This document shows, piece by piece, positions 1 through 6,013 of a stretch of 8,496 nucleotides of DNA. The DNA is from Nitriliruptoraceae bacterium. Lineage in GTDB: Bacteria > Actinomycetota > Nitriliruptoria > Nitriliruptorales > Nitriliruptoraceae. Made by a program: the position numbers and the translations under genes. The DNA lies in contig SLDB01000173.1 in NCBI GenBank assembly GCA_007125475.1, forward strand, positions 1-8,496, given 5' to 3'. Every line of letters begins with the position of its first letter. Positions within the stretch are counted from its first letter, which is position 1. The notes under the pieces were generated by a model. The model worked only from the letters and a program-made list of their open reading frames with translations, did not search any database and was not told where the DNA came from.

Positions 1-769
1 AACCCAGGCAGATCCCGAACGTGGGGAGCTCACCGAGCAGCTCACGGGTCGTGGCGATCCCGGCGGTGACCGTCGCCGGGTCGCCGGGGCCGTTGGAGAG
101 GAACAGCGCGTCGGGCTCACGCGCCCGCACGTCGTCGGCGCTCGACCACGACGGCAGCACGTGGACCTCGGCACCCTGGGCCAGCAGCCCCGCCCCGATG
201 GAGCGCTTCATCCCGAAGTCGAGGGCGACGACGCGGAACCGTGCCTCGCCGTCGGGGGTGAGGACGTACGGCTCGGGGCAGGTCACCTCCGAGGCGAGTT
301 CGGCACCCTCCATCGACGGGCTCTCCCGGACCTCGGCGATCAGGGCGTCGGCGTCGAGGACCGCGGTGGAGATCCCAGCCCGCATCGCGCCGTGGTCGCG
401 GAGGTGGCGGGTGAGCCGCCGGGTGTCGATCCCCTCGATCCCGACCACCCCGGCTTCGGCGAGGCCCGTGCGCAGGTCCTGCTCAGCCCGCCAGGACGAA
501 GGTCGGCGGGCCGCCTCCCGGACCACGAACCCGGCCACCTGCAGCCGCTCGGATTCCATGTCGGCGGCCGTGAGGCCGTAGTTGCCGACGTGGGCGGTGG
601 TCATCGTCACGATCTGCCGGTGGTAGGACGGGTCGGAGAGGACCTCCTGGTACCCGGCCATCGACGTGTTGAACACCGCCTCGCCGAGGACCGTCCCCAC
701 CGCACCCAGGGACCGGCCACGGAACACGGTGCCGTCCTCGAGGGCGAGGATCGCGTCGGTCGTCGTCAC
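1..769 (-). CDS. carA: Carbamoyl-phosphate synthase small (glutaminase) subunit, 3' end cut off by the window
   Basis: CarA hydrolyses glutamine and passes ammonia to CarB, which makes carbamoyl phosphate for pyrimidine and arginine synthesis. The visible 256 residues hold the whole CarA N-terminal domain (EDGTVFRG at 11-18, FNTSMAGYQEVLSDPSY at 33-49, GNYG at 62-65, GIDTRRLTRHLRDHGAM at 113-129). The class I glutamine amidotransferase domain begins near residue 178, with LSNGPGDP at 224-231. The nucleophile elbow FGICLG is the last thing seen: Cys254 is present, while the downstream His/Glu of the triad lie outside. The GTG start at 769-767 overlaps the pyrC stop as GTGA and has a strong AGGAGG at 782-777 with a 7-base spacer. 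carA is the last visible gene of the pyr operon; carB would be expected further left. The identification is secure. Confidence 0.97.
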   Translation of the reverse strand, partial: MTTTDAILALEDGTVFRGRSLGAVGTVLGEAVFNTSMAGYQEVLSDPSYHRQIVTMTTAHVGNYGLTAADMESERLQVAGFVVREAARRPSSWRAEQDLRTGLAEAGVVGIEGIDTRRLTRHLRDHGAMRAGISTAVLDADALIAEVRESPSMEGAELASEVTCPEPYVLTPDGEARFRVVALDFGMKRSIGAGLLAQGAEVHVLPSWSSADDVRAREPDALFLSNGPGDPATVTAGIATTRELLGELPTFGICLG

Positions 770-2115
770 GCAGCAACCTCCTGGGTCTGTACCACGCCGT
801 CGCGGAGCGTGAACCGGCCCCGCAGCAGCGTGTGGACCGGTCGTCCGGTGAGTTCGTAGCCGTGGTACGGGGTGTTCCGGGCCCGGCTGTGCAGCGCGCG
901 GGCGTCGACGGTCCAGACCGCCCCAGGGTCGCACACCGTCACGCACGCGTCGGCCCCGACGGCGAGCCCGCCGCCGTGCCCGCCGACGTCACGCACCGAC
1001 GCCGGGCCGCGGGTGAGCCGGTCGACGGCGGTGAGCGGGTCGAGGATCCCCGGGGCGATCACGGCGGTGTTCAGGACCGCGAACGCGGTCTCGAGCCCGA
1101 GCATCCCGCAGGGCGCGTGCTCCCACTCCTGGTCCTTGAGCTCCGGAGCGTGCGGGGCGTGGTCGGTGCCGACCGCGTCGATCACCCCCTCGGCCAGCGC
1201 CGCGCGCAGCGCCTCGACGTCGGCGGCGGTGCGCACCGGGGGGTTGACCTTCAGCACCGGGTCGTAGGAGGCCACCAGGTCGTCGGTGAGGAGGAGGTGG
1301 TGCGGGGTGACCTCGGCGGTGACCCGCACGCCACGGTGCTTGGCCGCCCGGATCAGCTCCACGGCCCCGGCGGTGGTGACGTGCGGGACGTGCAGCCGGG
1401 CGCCGACCCCGGCCGCGAGGATGAGGTCACGGGCGATCATCACCTCCTCGGCCTCCCGCGGCCAGCCGGCGAGGCCGAGGACCGAGGAGACCGCACCCTC
1501 GTTCATCTGGGCGTCGGCGGTGAGTGCCGGGTCCTCGGCGTGGTTGCACACCACCGCGTCGAACGCGGTGGCGTACTGCAGCGCCCGGCGCATCACCAGG
1601 GCGTCGGCGACCGGGATGCCGTCGTCGGAGAAGAAGTCGACGCCGGCGGCCGAGGCCGCCAACTCGCCGAACGGGGCGAGCTCCCGGCCCTCGAGGCCCT
1701 TGGTGATCGCCCCGACCGGGAAGACGTCGACGAGCCCGACCTCACGACCCCGGCGCCACACCATGTCGGCGATCGGGACCGCGTCGCACACCGGCGCGGT
1801 GTTCGCCATCGCGCACAGCGCGGTGTAGCCGCCGGCCGCCCCGGCCGCCGAGCCGGTGGCGACGTCCTCGGCGGCCTCGCCGCCGGGTTCCCGCAGATGC
1901 GTGTGCAGGTCGACGAACCCGGGGGTGACCCAGCACCCGGTGACGTCGACGACGTCGGCGCCCGCCCCGCCGGTCAGCGACGCGGCGAGCTCGGCGACGC
2001 GCCCGTCGACGATCCGCACGTCGAGGTGGTCGTCGAGCCCGGACGCCGGGTCCAGCACGCGGCCACCGGCCAGGAGGACCTCGCCGGAGGCGTGGGTGGG
2101 GTCGACGGGGCTCAT
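766..2115 (-). CDS. pyrC: Dihydroorotase (type I, PyrC)
   Basis: PyrC is a zinc amidohydrolase that cyclises N-carbamoyl-aspartate to dihydroorotate, the third step of UMP synthesis. The 449-residue protein has the hallmark HTHLREPG (metal ligands His71 and His73, substrate Arg75). It also has FSDDG (Asp164/165), NHAED (His192), VPHVTT (His245) and the catalytic GTDHAPH (Asp318). All active-site residues are present, so this looks like a working enzyme rather than an inactive pseudo-DHOase partner of PyrB. The ATG at 2115-2113 overlaps the pyrB stop as ATGA. It is preceded by GAGGAG at 2126-2121 with a 5-base spacer. The frame stays open upstream to 2328, but that extension is Arg-rich out-of-frame pyrB sequence and is not part of the protein. 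The 3' end overlaps carA by 4 bases. Confidence 0.97.
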   Translation of the reverse strand: MSPVDPTHASGEVLLAGGRVLDPASGLDDHLDVRIVDGRVAELAASLTGGAGADVVDVTGCWVTPGFVDLHTHLREPGGEAAEDVATGSAAGAAGGYTALCAMANTAPVCDAVPIADMVWRRGREVGLVDVFPVGAITKGLEGRELAPFGELAASAAGVDFFSDDGIPVADALVMRRALQYATAFDAVVCNHAEDPALTADAQMNEGAVSSVLGLAGWPREAEEVMIARDLILAAGVGARLHVPHVTTAGAVELIRAAKHRGVRVTAEVTPHHLLLTDDLVASYDPVLKVNPPVRTAADVEALRAALAEGVIDAVGTDHAPHAPELKDQEWEHAPCGMLGLETAFAVLNTAVIAPGILDPLTAVDRLTRGPASVRDVGGHGGGLAVGADACVTVCDPGAVWTVDARALHSRARNTPYHGYELTGRPVHTLLRGRFTLRDGVVQTQEVAA

Positions 2116-3089
2116 CGGGGCTCCTCGGTGTGCGTCGCGGCGCCGGCCAGCAGCAGGTAGAGGCACGCCATCCTCACCGCGATCCCGTTGGTGACCTGCT
2201 CGGTGATCACCGCGCGGGGCGAGTCCGCGACGTCGCCGGTGATCTCGACCCCGCGGTTCATCGGCCCGGGGTGCATCACCAGGGCGTCCGGGCGCATCCG
2301 CTCGACGCGGTCGACGGTGAGCCCCCACAACCGGGCGTACTCCCGGCTGGAGGGGAAGAACGCCCGGTGCATCCGCTCGCGCTGCACCCGCAGGGCGTAC
2401 ACGACGTCGGCGTCGACGAGGGCGTCGTCGAGGCGGTCGGCGACCCCCACCCCCCAGCCGGCGACCGCGGGGGGCAGCAGGGTCGGCGGGGCGACGAGGG
2501 TGACGTGGGCGCCCAGCAGGCGCAGCGCCTGCACCTCGCTGCGCGCGACCCGGGAGTGCAGCACGTCACCGACGATCACGACGCGGCGGCCGGTGAGGTC
2601 CCCGAGGTGGCGGCGCATCGTGAACACGTCCAGCAGCGCCTGGGTGGGGTGCTGATGCCAGCCGTCGCCGGCGTTGAGGATCGGGGTGTCGAGGTAGCTG
2701 GCGAGCTGCAACGGGGCACCGGAGCTGCGCGAGCGCACCACCACGCAGTCGACCCCCATCGCGTCGAGGGTGAGGGCGGTGTCCTTGAACGACTCCCCCT
2801 TCGACACCGACGAGCCCGAGGCGGAGAAGTTGATCACCTCCGCCGAGAGCCGTTTCGCCGCCAGGTCGAACGACAGCCGGGTGCGTGTCGAGTCCTCCAG
2901 GAAGAGGTTGCACACCACCCGCCCGCGCAGCGTCGGGACCGAGTTCCTCCGCCGGTCGGCGATCGGCAACAGCTGCTCGGCGGTGTCCAGGATCCGGGTG
3001 ACGTCGTCGGTGTCGAGGTCCTCGATGCTGATGAGGTCCCGCAGCGGCCGGTCGGTCGCCGCCGTGGCGTCGCGGACGGTGCCGGTCAC
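2112..3089 (-). CDS. pyrB: Aspartate carbamoyltransferase catalytic subunit
   Basis: PyrB condenses carbamoyl phosphate with aspartate to give carbamoyl-aspartate, the committed pyrimidine step. The 325-residue length is normal for the catalytic chain. Carbamoyl-phosphate binding is shown by EDSTRTR (Ser67-Arg71) and HPTQALLD (147-154). The SKGES loop supplies Lys97, which reaches across the subunit interface. Aspartate binding is shown by RVQRER (234-239), and HPGPMNRG (273-280) closes the active site. No regulatory pyrI is adjacent, as expected outside enterobacteria. The GTG start at 3089-3087 overlaps the pyrR stop as GTGA. A good GGAGG (3101-3097, 7-base spacer) lies inside the last codons of pyrR, so pyrB has its own ribosome-binding site besides any coupling. 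The gene ends in an ATGA overlap with pyrC. Confidence 0.97.
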   Translation of the reverse strand: MTGTVRDATAATDRPLRDLISIEDLDTDDVTRILDTAEQLLPIADRRRNSVPTLRGRVVCNLFLEDSTRTRLSFDLAAKRLSAEVINFSASGSSVSKGESFKDTALTLDAMGVDCVVVRSRSSGAPLQLASYLDTPILNAGDGWHQHPTQALLDVFTMRRHLGDLTGRRVVIVGDVLHSRVARSEVQALRLLGAHVTLVAPPTLLPPAVAGWGVGVADRLDDALVDADVVYALRVQRERMHRAFFPSSREYARLWGLTVDRVERMRPDALVMHPGPMNRGVEITGDVADSPRAVITEQVTNGIAVRMACLYLLLAGAATHTEEPR

Positions 3090-3613
3090 GTCACCACCTC
3101 CGTGAACACGCCGTCCTCGCCGTCGATCTCCTCCAGACGCACCCGCACCTGGTCGCCGTAGGCGGTCGGGAGGTTCTTGCCGACGTGGTCGGCCCGGATC
3201 GGCAGCTCGCGGTGGCCCCGGTCGACGAGGACGACGAGTCGGATCCGCTCCGGGCGTCCGAGCTCGCTCACCGCGTCGAGGGCGGCACGGATCGTGCGAC
3301 CGGTGTAGAGGACGTCGTCGACGAGGACGACGGTCCGGCCGTCGACGCTGACCGGGACCTCGGTCTCGGTGAGCGGTTTCGGGCCCCGGCTGCCCAGGTC
3401 GTCACGGAACAGCGTGACGTCGAGGGCGCCGTGGGGGACCTCGACGCCCTCGATCTCGGCGACGAACCCGGCGAGTCGCGCGGCCAGCGGCACCCCGCGG
3501 GTCTGGATACCCAGCAGCAGGAGTCCGTCGGCGCCGTGGTTCGCCTCGAGGACCTCGTGGGCCAGCCGGCGGCAGATCCGGCGGACGTCGTCGGCGTCCA
3601 GGAGCGGCGTCAC
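3086..3613 (-). CDS. pyrR: Bifunctional pyr operon RNA-binding regulator / uracil phosphoribosyltransferase
   Basis: PyrR binds pyr mRNA when UMP/UTP is plentiful and lowers expression of the operon; many family members also convert uracil to UMP. With the start chosen here the protein has 175 residues, near the usual 175-190. It carries the PRPP-binding loop VLVDDVLYTGRT (96-107), the LFRDDL segment (68-73), and the conserved VDRGHRELPIRAD and GKNLPT blocks (130-150). It aligns with Bacillus subtilis PyrR nearly throughout, from memory. I prefer the GTG at 3613-3611 because it overlaps the stop of the leader ORF as GTGA and because homology begins there. A GTG eight codons upstream (3637) is in frame but has no ribosome-binding site. 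No SD sits at proper spacing for 3613 either, only a G-rich run, so start by re-initiation is likely. A PyrR-binding hairpin lies just upstream. Confidence 0.93.
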   Translation of the reverse strand: MTPLLDADDVRRICRRLAHEVLEANHGADGLLLLGIQTRGVPLAARLAGFVAEIEGVEVPHGALDVTLFRDDLGSRGPKPLTETEVPVSVDGRTVVLVDDVLYTGRTIRAALDAVSELGRPERIRLVVLVDRGHRELPIRADHVGKNLPTAYGDQVRVRLEEIDGEDGVFTEVVT

Positions 3614-3663
3614 GCCTCCCCCCGGTGCGGTGCGCACGCCGACGGGCGGGCAGGGCTGGCCAT
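3610..3663 (-). CDS. 17-residue pyr leader ORF, coupled to pyrR
   Basis: This is a short ORF that reads MASPARPSACAPHRGEA and then TGA. It starts at ATG 3663-3661 behind a canonical AAGGAG (3676-3671) with a 7-base spacer, the best SD/ATG pair around pyrR. Its TGA (3612-3610) overlaps the likely pyrR GTG as GTGA, so ribosomes finishing it can re-initiate on pyrR. The peptide has no recognisable domain, membrane segment or run of regulatory codons, so its translation probably matters more than its product. The SD is the strand sequestered in the PyrR hairpin. Protein-level existence is inferred; the ORF, SD and overlap are seen directly. Confidence 0.65.
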   Translation of the reverse strand: MASPARPSACAPHRGEA

Positions 3664-3670
3664 GGGCGGA

Positions 3671-3707
3671 CTCCTTGCCGGCCTCACGGGACCGGTCGTT
3701 AAAGGAG
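3671..3707 (-). promoter_or_regulatory. PyrR-binding RNA hairpin that sequesters the leader ribosome-binding site
   Basis: Read on the minus strand, 3693-3680 is GGTCCCGTGAGGCC, close to the PyrR-binding loop consensus ARUCCNGNGAGGYU with the outer A-U pair replaced by G-C. It folds as CCGG (3695-3692) with CCGG (3681-3678), a bulged U3691, CC/GG, and the loop CGUGA. Below an internal loop (UAACGA opposite C), a second stem of six pairs joins CUCCUU (3707-3702) to AAGGAG (3676-3671). That AAGGAG is the ribosome-binding site of the leader ORF, so PyrR binding should block translation start. No U-tract terminator follows. This matches the translational repression shown for Mycobacterium smegmatis pyr and not the Bacillus attenuation mechanism. 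Confidence 0.9.
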
Positions 3708-3734
3708 CGGCGGCGTGGACCCGCCGCGGCGCTC
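3705..3734 (-). promoter_or_regulatory. GC-rich hairpin overlapping the PyrR hairpin
   Basis: On the minus strand GAGCG (3734-3730), a two-base bulge, GCGGCG (3727-3722), the loop GGTCCA, CGCCGC (3715-3710) and CGCTC (3709-3705) form an 11-pair stem. Only CTTT follows, so it is a poor intrinsic terminator. Its last three bases (3707-3705) are the first three of the strand that masks the leader SD, so the outer part of this hairpin and the lower PyrR stem cannot both form. The role is inferred: a competing antirepressor structure, or a weak terminator or RNA-processing site after nusB. Confidence 0.5.
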
Positions 3735-3752
3735 GGGTGAAGCTATCACCCG
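3734..3752 (-). other. Inverted repeat spanning the nusB stop codon
   Basis: Minus-strand CGGGTGA (3752-3746), the 5-base loop TAGCT and TCACCCG (3740-3734) make a perfect 7-pair hairpin that contains the nusB TGA. It abuts the next GC-rich hairpin, so the nusB-pyr gap is almost wholly folded. No U-tract follows. It may protect a 3' end or may be chance; the sequence does not decide. Confidence 0.4.
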
Positions 3753-4336
3753 GCGACGTCGGCGTCGCGACCCAGTTCACGTCGCACGGCTTCGAGGACC
3801 CCGTTGACGTACCTCCCCGAGTCGTCGGTGGAGAGCGTCTTGGCGGCGGTGACGGCCTCGTCGATCACCACCGCGGCGGGGGTGTCCTCGTGCAGCAGCT
3901 CGTAGGTGGCCAGCCGGAGCACGGTGCGGTCGACGACCGGCATCCGGCGGATCGACCACCGTCGGGCGAACCGGGTGATCAGGGCGTCGATGTCGTCACG
4001 GTGGGCGTCCACCCCACGCACCAGGGAGCGGGTGAAGCCGTCGATCACCACCGGCTCACCGACCGGCTCGGACGGCGCCGTCCGGGTGGTGGGTGCCCCG
4101 GCCGGCCCGGCAGCGGCGGCGGCCGAGGACGGGTCCGCCCCGGCGGAGGCCAGCGCGTCGGCGTCATCGAGGAGGAGGCGGGCCCGTGGGTCGGCGTCCA
4201 GAGCGTCGAGGAGGTCGCCGGCGGCGAGGCCCCGGACATCGGCCTGGAACAGCACCCGCAACGCCCGCTGACGGGAGCGTCGTGGATCGGGGGTGTCGGT
4301 GCGGCGCGGGGTGGACCGTCGGGGTGTCGCGCCCAT
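3746..4336 (-). CDS. nusB: Transcription antitermination / rRNA-processing factor NusB, with an Ala/Pro-rich insert
   Basis: NusB pairs with NusE (ribosomal S10) and binds boxA RNA in antitermination complexes on rRNA operons. Family features are RRSRQRALRVLFQAD (19-33), the first helix, and the C-terminal core RRMPVVDRTVLRLATYELL (130-148), followed by DEAVTAAKTLSTDDSGRYVNGVL (159-181). The protein has 196 residues, against about 135-160 for most NusB. The excess is an Arg/Pro/Thr-rich N-terminal tail of about 18 residues and a low-complexity Ala/Pro/Thr stretch at about 61-96 between the first helices and the C-terminal bundle. The ATG at 4336-4334 shares its A with the efp stop (TGATG) and has no visible SD, so coupling to efp is expected. 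The fold-defining motifs are intact, so the gene is probably functional. Confidence 0.95.
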   Translation of the reverse strand: MGATPRRSTPRRTDTPDPRRSRQRALRVLFQADVRGLAAGDLLDALDADPRARLLLDDADALASAGADPSSAAAAAGPAGAPTTRTAPSEPVGEPVVIDGFTRSLVRGVDAHRDDIDALITRFARRWSIRRMPVVDRTVLRLATYELLHEDTPAAVVIDEAVTAAKTLSTDDSGRYVNGVLEAVRRELGRDADVAG

Positions 4337-4893
4337 CAGGCGCGCGAGAGGTACTCGCCGGAGCGGGTGTCGACCTTCACCGTCTCCCCCGGCTCGATGA
4401 ACAGCGGGACCTGGATCTCCTTGCCGGTCTCGAGGGTCGCCGGCTTCGTCGACGAGGTCGCGGTGTTCCCGGCGAATCCGGGGTCGGTGTGGGTGACCTC
4501 CAGGTCCTTCGAGGCGGGGAGCTCCACGCCGACGATCCGGCCGTCGTACATCTGGATCTGCAGCTCGTCACCCTCGACGAGGTAGTCGGCGGCGTCGCCG
4601 ATCGCCGAGGCCGGGGCCTGCAGCTGCTCGAAGCTGGCGTTGTCCATCAGGACGTAGTCTCCGCCCTCGCGGTAGAGGAACTGCACTGTCGAACGCTCGA
4701 CGATGGCCTGTTCGACGTCCTCACCGGCGCGGAACGTCCGGTCGACGACCTTCCCCGACTCGATCGCCTTGAGCTTGGTGCGGACCACCGCCCCGCCCTT
4801 GCCGGGCTTGTGGTGCTGCCACTCGACGACCTGCTGGAGCTTGCCGTCGATCAGCAGCGTCATGCCGTTCTTGAGGTTGTTCGTCGAGACCAC
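4336..4893 (-). CDS. efp: Translation elongation factor P
   Basis: EF-P enters the ribosomal E site and relieves stalling at consecutive prolines. The 185-residue protein has the usual three beta domains: a KOW-like N-domain (about 1-62) opening VSTNNLKNGM, an OB domain (about 65-125), and a C-terminal OB domain ending near SGEYLSRA. The functional tip is KPGKGGA, with Lys32 at the position modified in many bacteria. Gly34 follows, where the actinobacterial loop is often PGKGP. The GTG at 4893-4891 is preceded by GGAG (4905-4902, 8-base spacer). The 37-base gap to the upstream peptidase gene can fold, leaving this SD in a bulge. The stop overlaps the nusB ATG by one base. Confidence 0.97.
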   Translation of the reverse strand: MVSTNNLKNGMTLLIDGKLQQVVEWQHHKPGKGGAVVRTKLKAIESGKVVDRTFRAGEDVEQAIVERSTVQFLYREGGDYVLMDNASFEQLQAPASAIGDAADYLVEGDELQIQMYDGRIVGVELPASKDLEVTHTDPGFAGNTATSSTKPATLETGKEIQVPLFIEPGETVKVDTRSGEYLSRA

Positions 4894-4922
4894 GGTGCGT
4901 GCTCCACGGCTTGCCGCGCACC
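4894..4922 (-). promoter_or_regulatory. Stem with bulged ribosome-binding site before efp
   Basis: Minus-strand GGTGCG (4922-4917) pairs with CGCACC (4899-4894), which touches the efp GTG. Directly inside, CGG (4916-4914) pairs with CCG (4909-4907) around a CAAG loop. The unpaired segment TGGAGCA (4906-4900) contains the SD GGAG. The pairing is real on paper, but its function is unproven; it could tune efp initiation or be chance in GC-rich DNA. Confidence 0.35.
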
Positions 4923-4930
4923 CGTCGCCG

Positions 4931-6013
4931 TCAGCGGACGAGGAGCTCGCGGGGGATGTCGGTCAGCGGTTGCGCGGCGCCGCCCGCGGCGACCACGAGG
5001 GTGTCCTCGATGCGGACGCCGCCGACCCCGGGGAGGTAGACGCCCGGTTCGACGGTGAGCGCCGACTGCGCCACGAGCCTATCAGCACCGCTGTGGGCGA
5101 CCGCGGGGGCCTCGTGGATCGCCAGCCCCACGCCGTGCCCGGTGCCGTGGACGAACGCCTCGCCGTACCCGGCGTCGACCACCACCCGGCGGGCGGCGGC
5201 GTCGACGTCGGCGCCGGTGGCGTCGGTGGTCACCGCCCGGCGTCCGGCGTCCTGGGCCCGGGCCACGACGTCGTGGACCTCGACGAGTCGCGCCGGCGGC
5301 GCGCCGACGGCGACGGTGCGGGTGCAGTCGGCGTGGTAGCCGTCGACGCGGGCACCGCAGTCGACGGTGACCAGCTCACCGGCGGCGATCGGGCGCGACG
5401 AGGGCGTGTGGTGGGGAACCGCGCCGTTCTCCCCGCCTGCGACGATCGACGGGAACGCGGGTGCGTCGGCCCCGGCGTCGACGAAGCGCCGCTCCAGCAG
5501 CGCGGCGAGGTGCCGTTCGGTCACCCCCGGGGCGAGGACCTCGTCGAACAGCCACGTCATCGCGTCGGTGGTGATCCGGCAGGCGGTGGCGAGCCGTTCG
5601 AGCTCGGCGGCGTCCTTGACCAGTCGCAGCGCCTCGACGAGGTCCCCGCCGTCACACACCTCGCCCCCGGCGCCGCCGACGGCCGCACGCAACGCCTCGG
5701 CCTCACGCCAGGTGAGGTGGCCGGCCTCGGCGACCAGGCGGCCCCCCGCCAGCTCGGCGGCGGCCAGCTCGAAGGCGTCGCCGAGGACGACCTCGACGTC
5801 GCCGGCCTCGGCCGCGGCACGGGCGGTGTAGCGCGCGTCGGTGACGAGGCGTGCGGGGGCGTCGACGTCGATGATCACGCGGCCGTTCGAGCCGGTGAAC
5901 CCGGTGAGGTACCGCACGTTTCGCGGGTCGGTGACCAGCATCCGTGCCGCCCCGGCCGCCTCGATCCGGCGGGTGAGCCGTTCGCGCCGGCCGGCGTGGT
6001 CGTGGGGGGTCAC
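4931..6013 (-). CDS. pepQ: M24-family Xaa-Pro aminopeptidase / dipeptidase
   Basis: This is a cytoplasmic dinuclear-metal peptidase of the pita-bread fold that cleaves at Xaa-Pro bonds. The N-terminal creatinase-like domain (about 10-130) includes VRYLTGFTGSNG (33-44). The catalytic domain has the five M24 metal ligands: Asp218 (VTVDCGA), Asp229 (HADCTRT), His293 (GTGHGVGL), Glu322 (VEPG) and Glu336 (RIED). His201, His202 and His300 also fit conserved positions. The 360-residue length fits the short PepQ/PepP class found beside efp and aroQ in actinobacteria. Whether it prefers dipeptides (PepQ) or longer peptides (PepP) cannot be told from sequence. The GTG start at 6013-6011 overlaps the aroQ stop as GTGA and lacks an SD, which suggests coupling. 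Its neighbour EF-P also concerns proline-rich sequences, but a functional link is only a guess. Confidence 0.93.
   Translation of the reverse strand: MTPHDHAGRRERLTRRIEAAGAARMLVTDPRNVRYLTGFTGSNGRVIIDVDAPARLVTDARYTARAAAEAGDVEVVLGDAFELAAAELAGGRLVAEAGHLTWREAEALRAAVGGAGGEVCDGGDLVEALRLVKDAAELERLATACRITTDAMTWLFDEVLAPGVTERHLAALLERRFVDAGADAPAFPSIVAGGENGAVPHHTPSSRPIAAGELVTVDCGARVDGYHADCTRTVAVGAPPARLVEVHDVVARAQDAGRRAVTTDATGADVDAAARRVVVDAGYGEAFVHGTGHGVGLAIHEAPAVAHSGADRLVAQSALTVEPGVYLPGVGGVRIEDTLVVAAGGAAQPLTDIPRELLVR

Noticed and set aside
483..776. Minus-strand frame of 97 residues overlapping the carA start
   Set aside because: It is Arg/Gly/Pro-rich and out of frame with a clear CarA N-terminus; it is a shadow of carA.
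2116..2328. Possible 71-residue N-terminal extension of PyrC
   Set aside because: It is out-of-frame pyrB sequence. The ATGA overlap with a GAGGAG site and the start of PyrC homology fix the start at 2115.
3702..3734. GC-rich hairpin as an intrinsic terminator of the aro-nusB transcript
   Set aside because: Only CTTT follows the stem and then AAC, so no real U-tract. I list it as a regulatory hairpin instead.
3740..3768. Candidate pyr promoter on the minus strand: TAGCTT (3745-3740) with GCGACG 17 bases upstream
   Set aside because: Only about half of the consensus positions match in each box. In GC-rich DNA this is not enough to call a promoter, although a start near 3733 would suit the leader.
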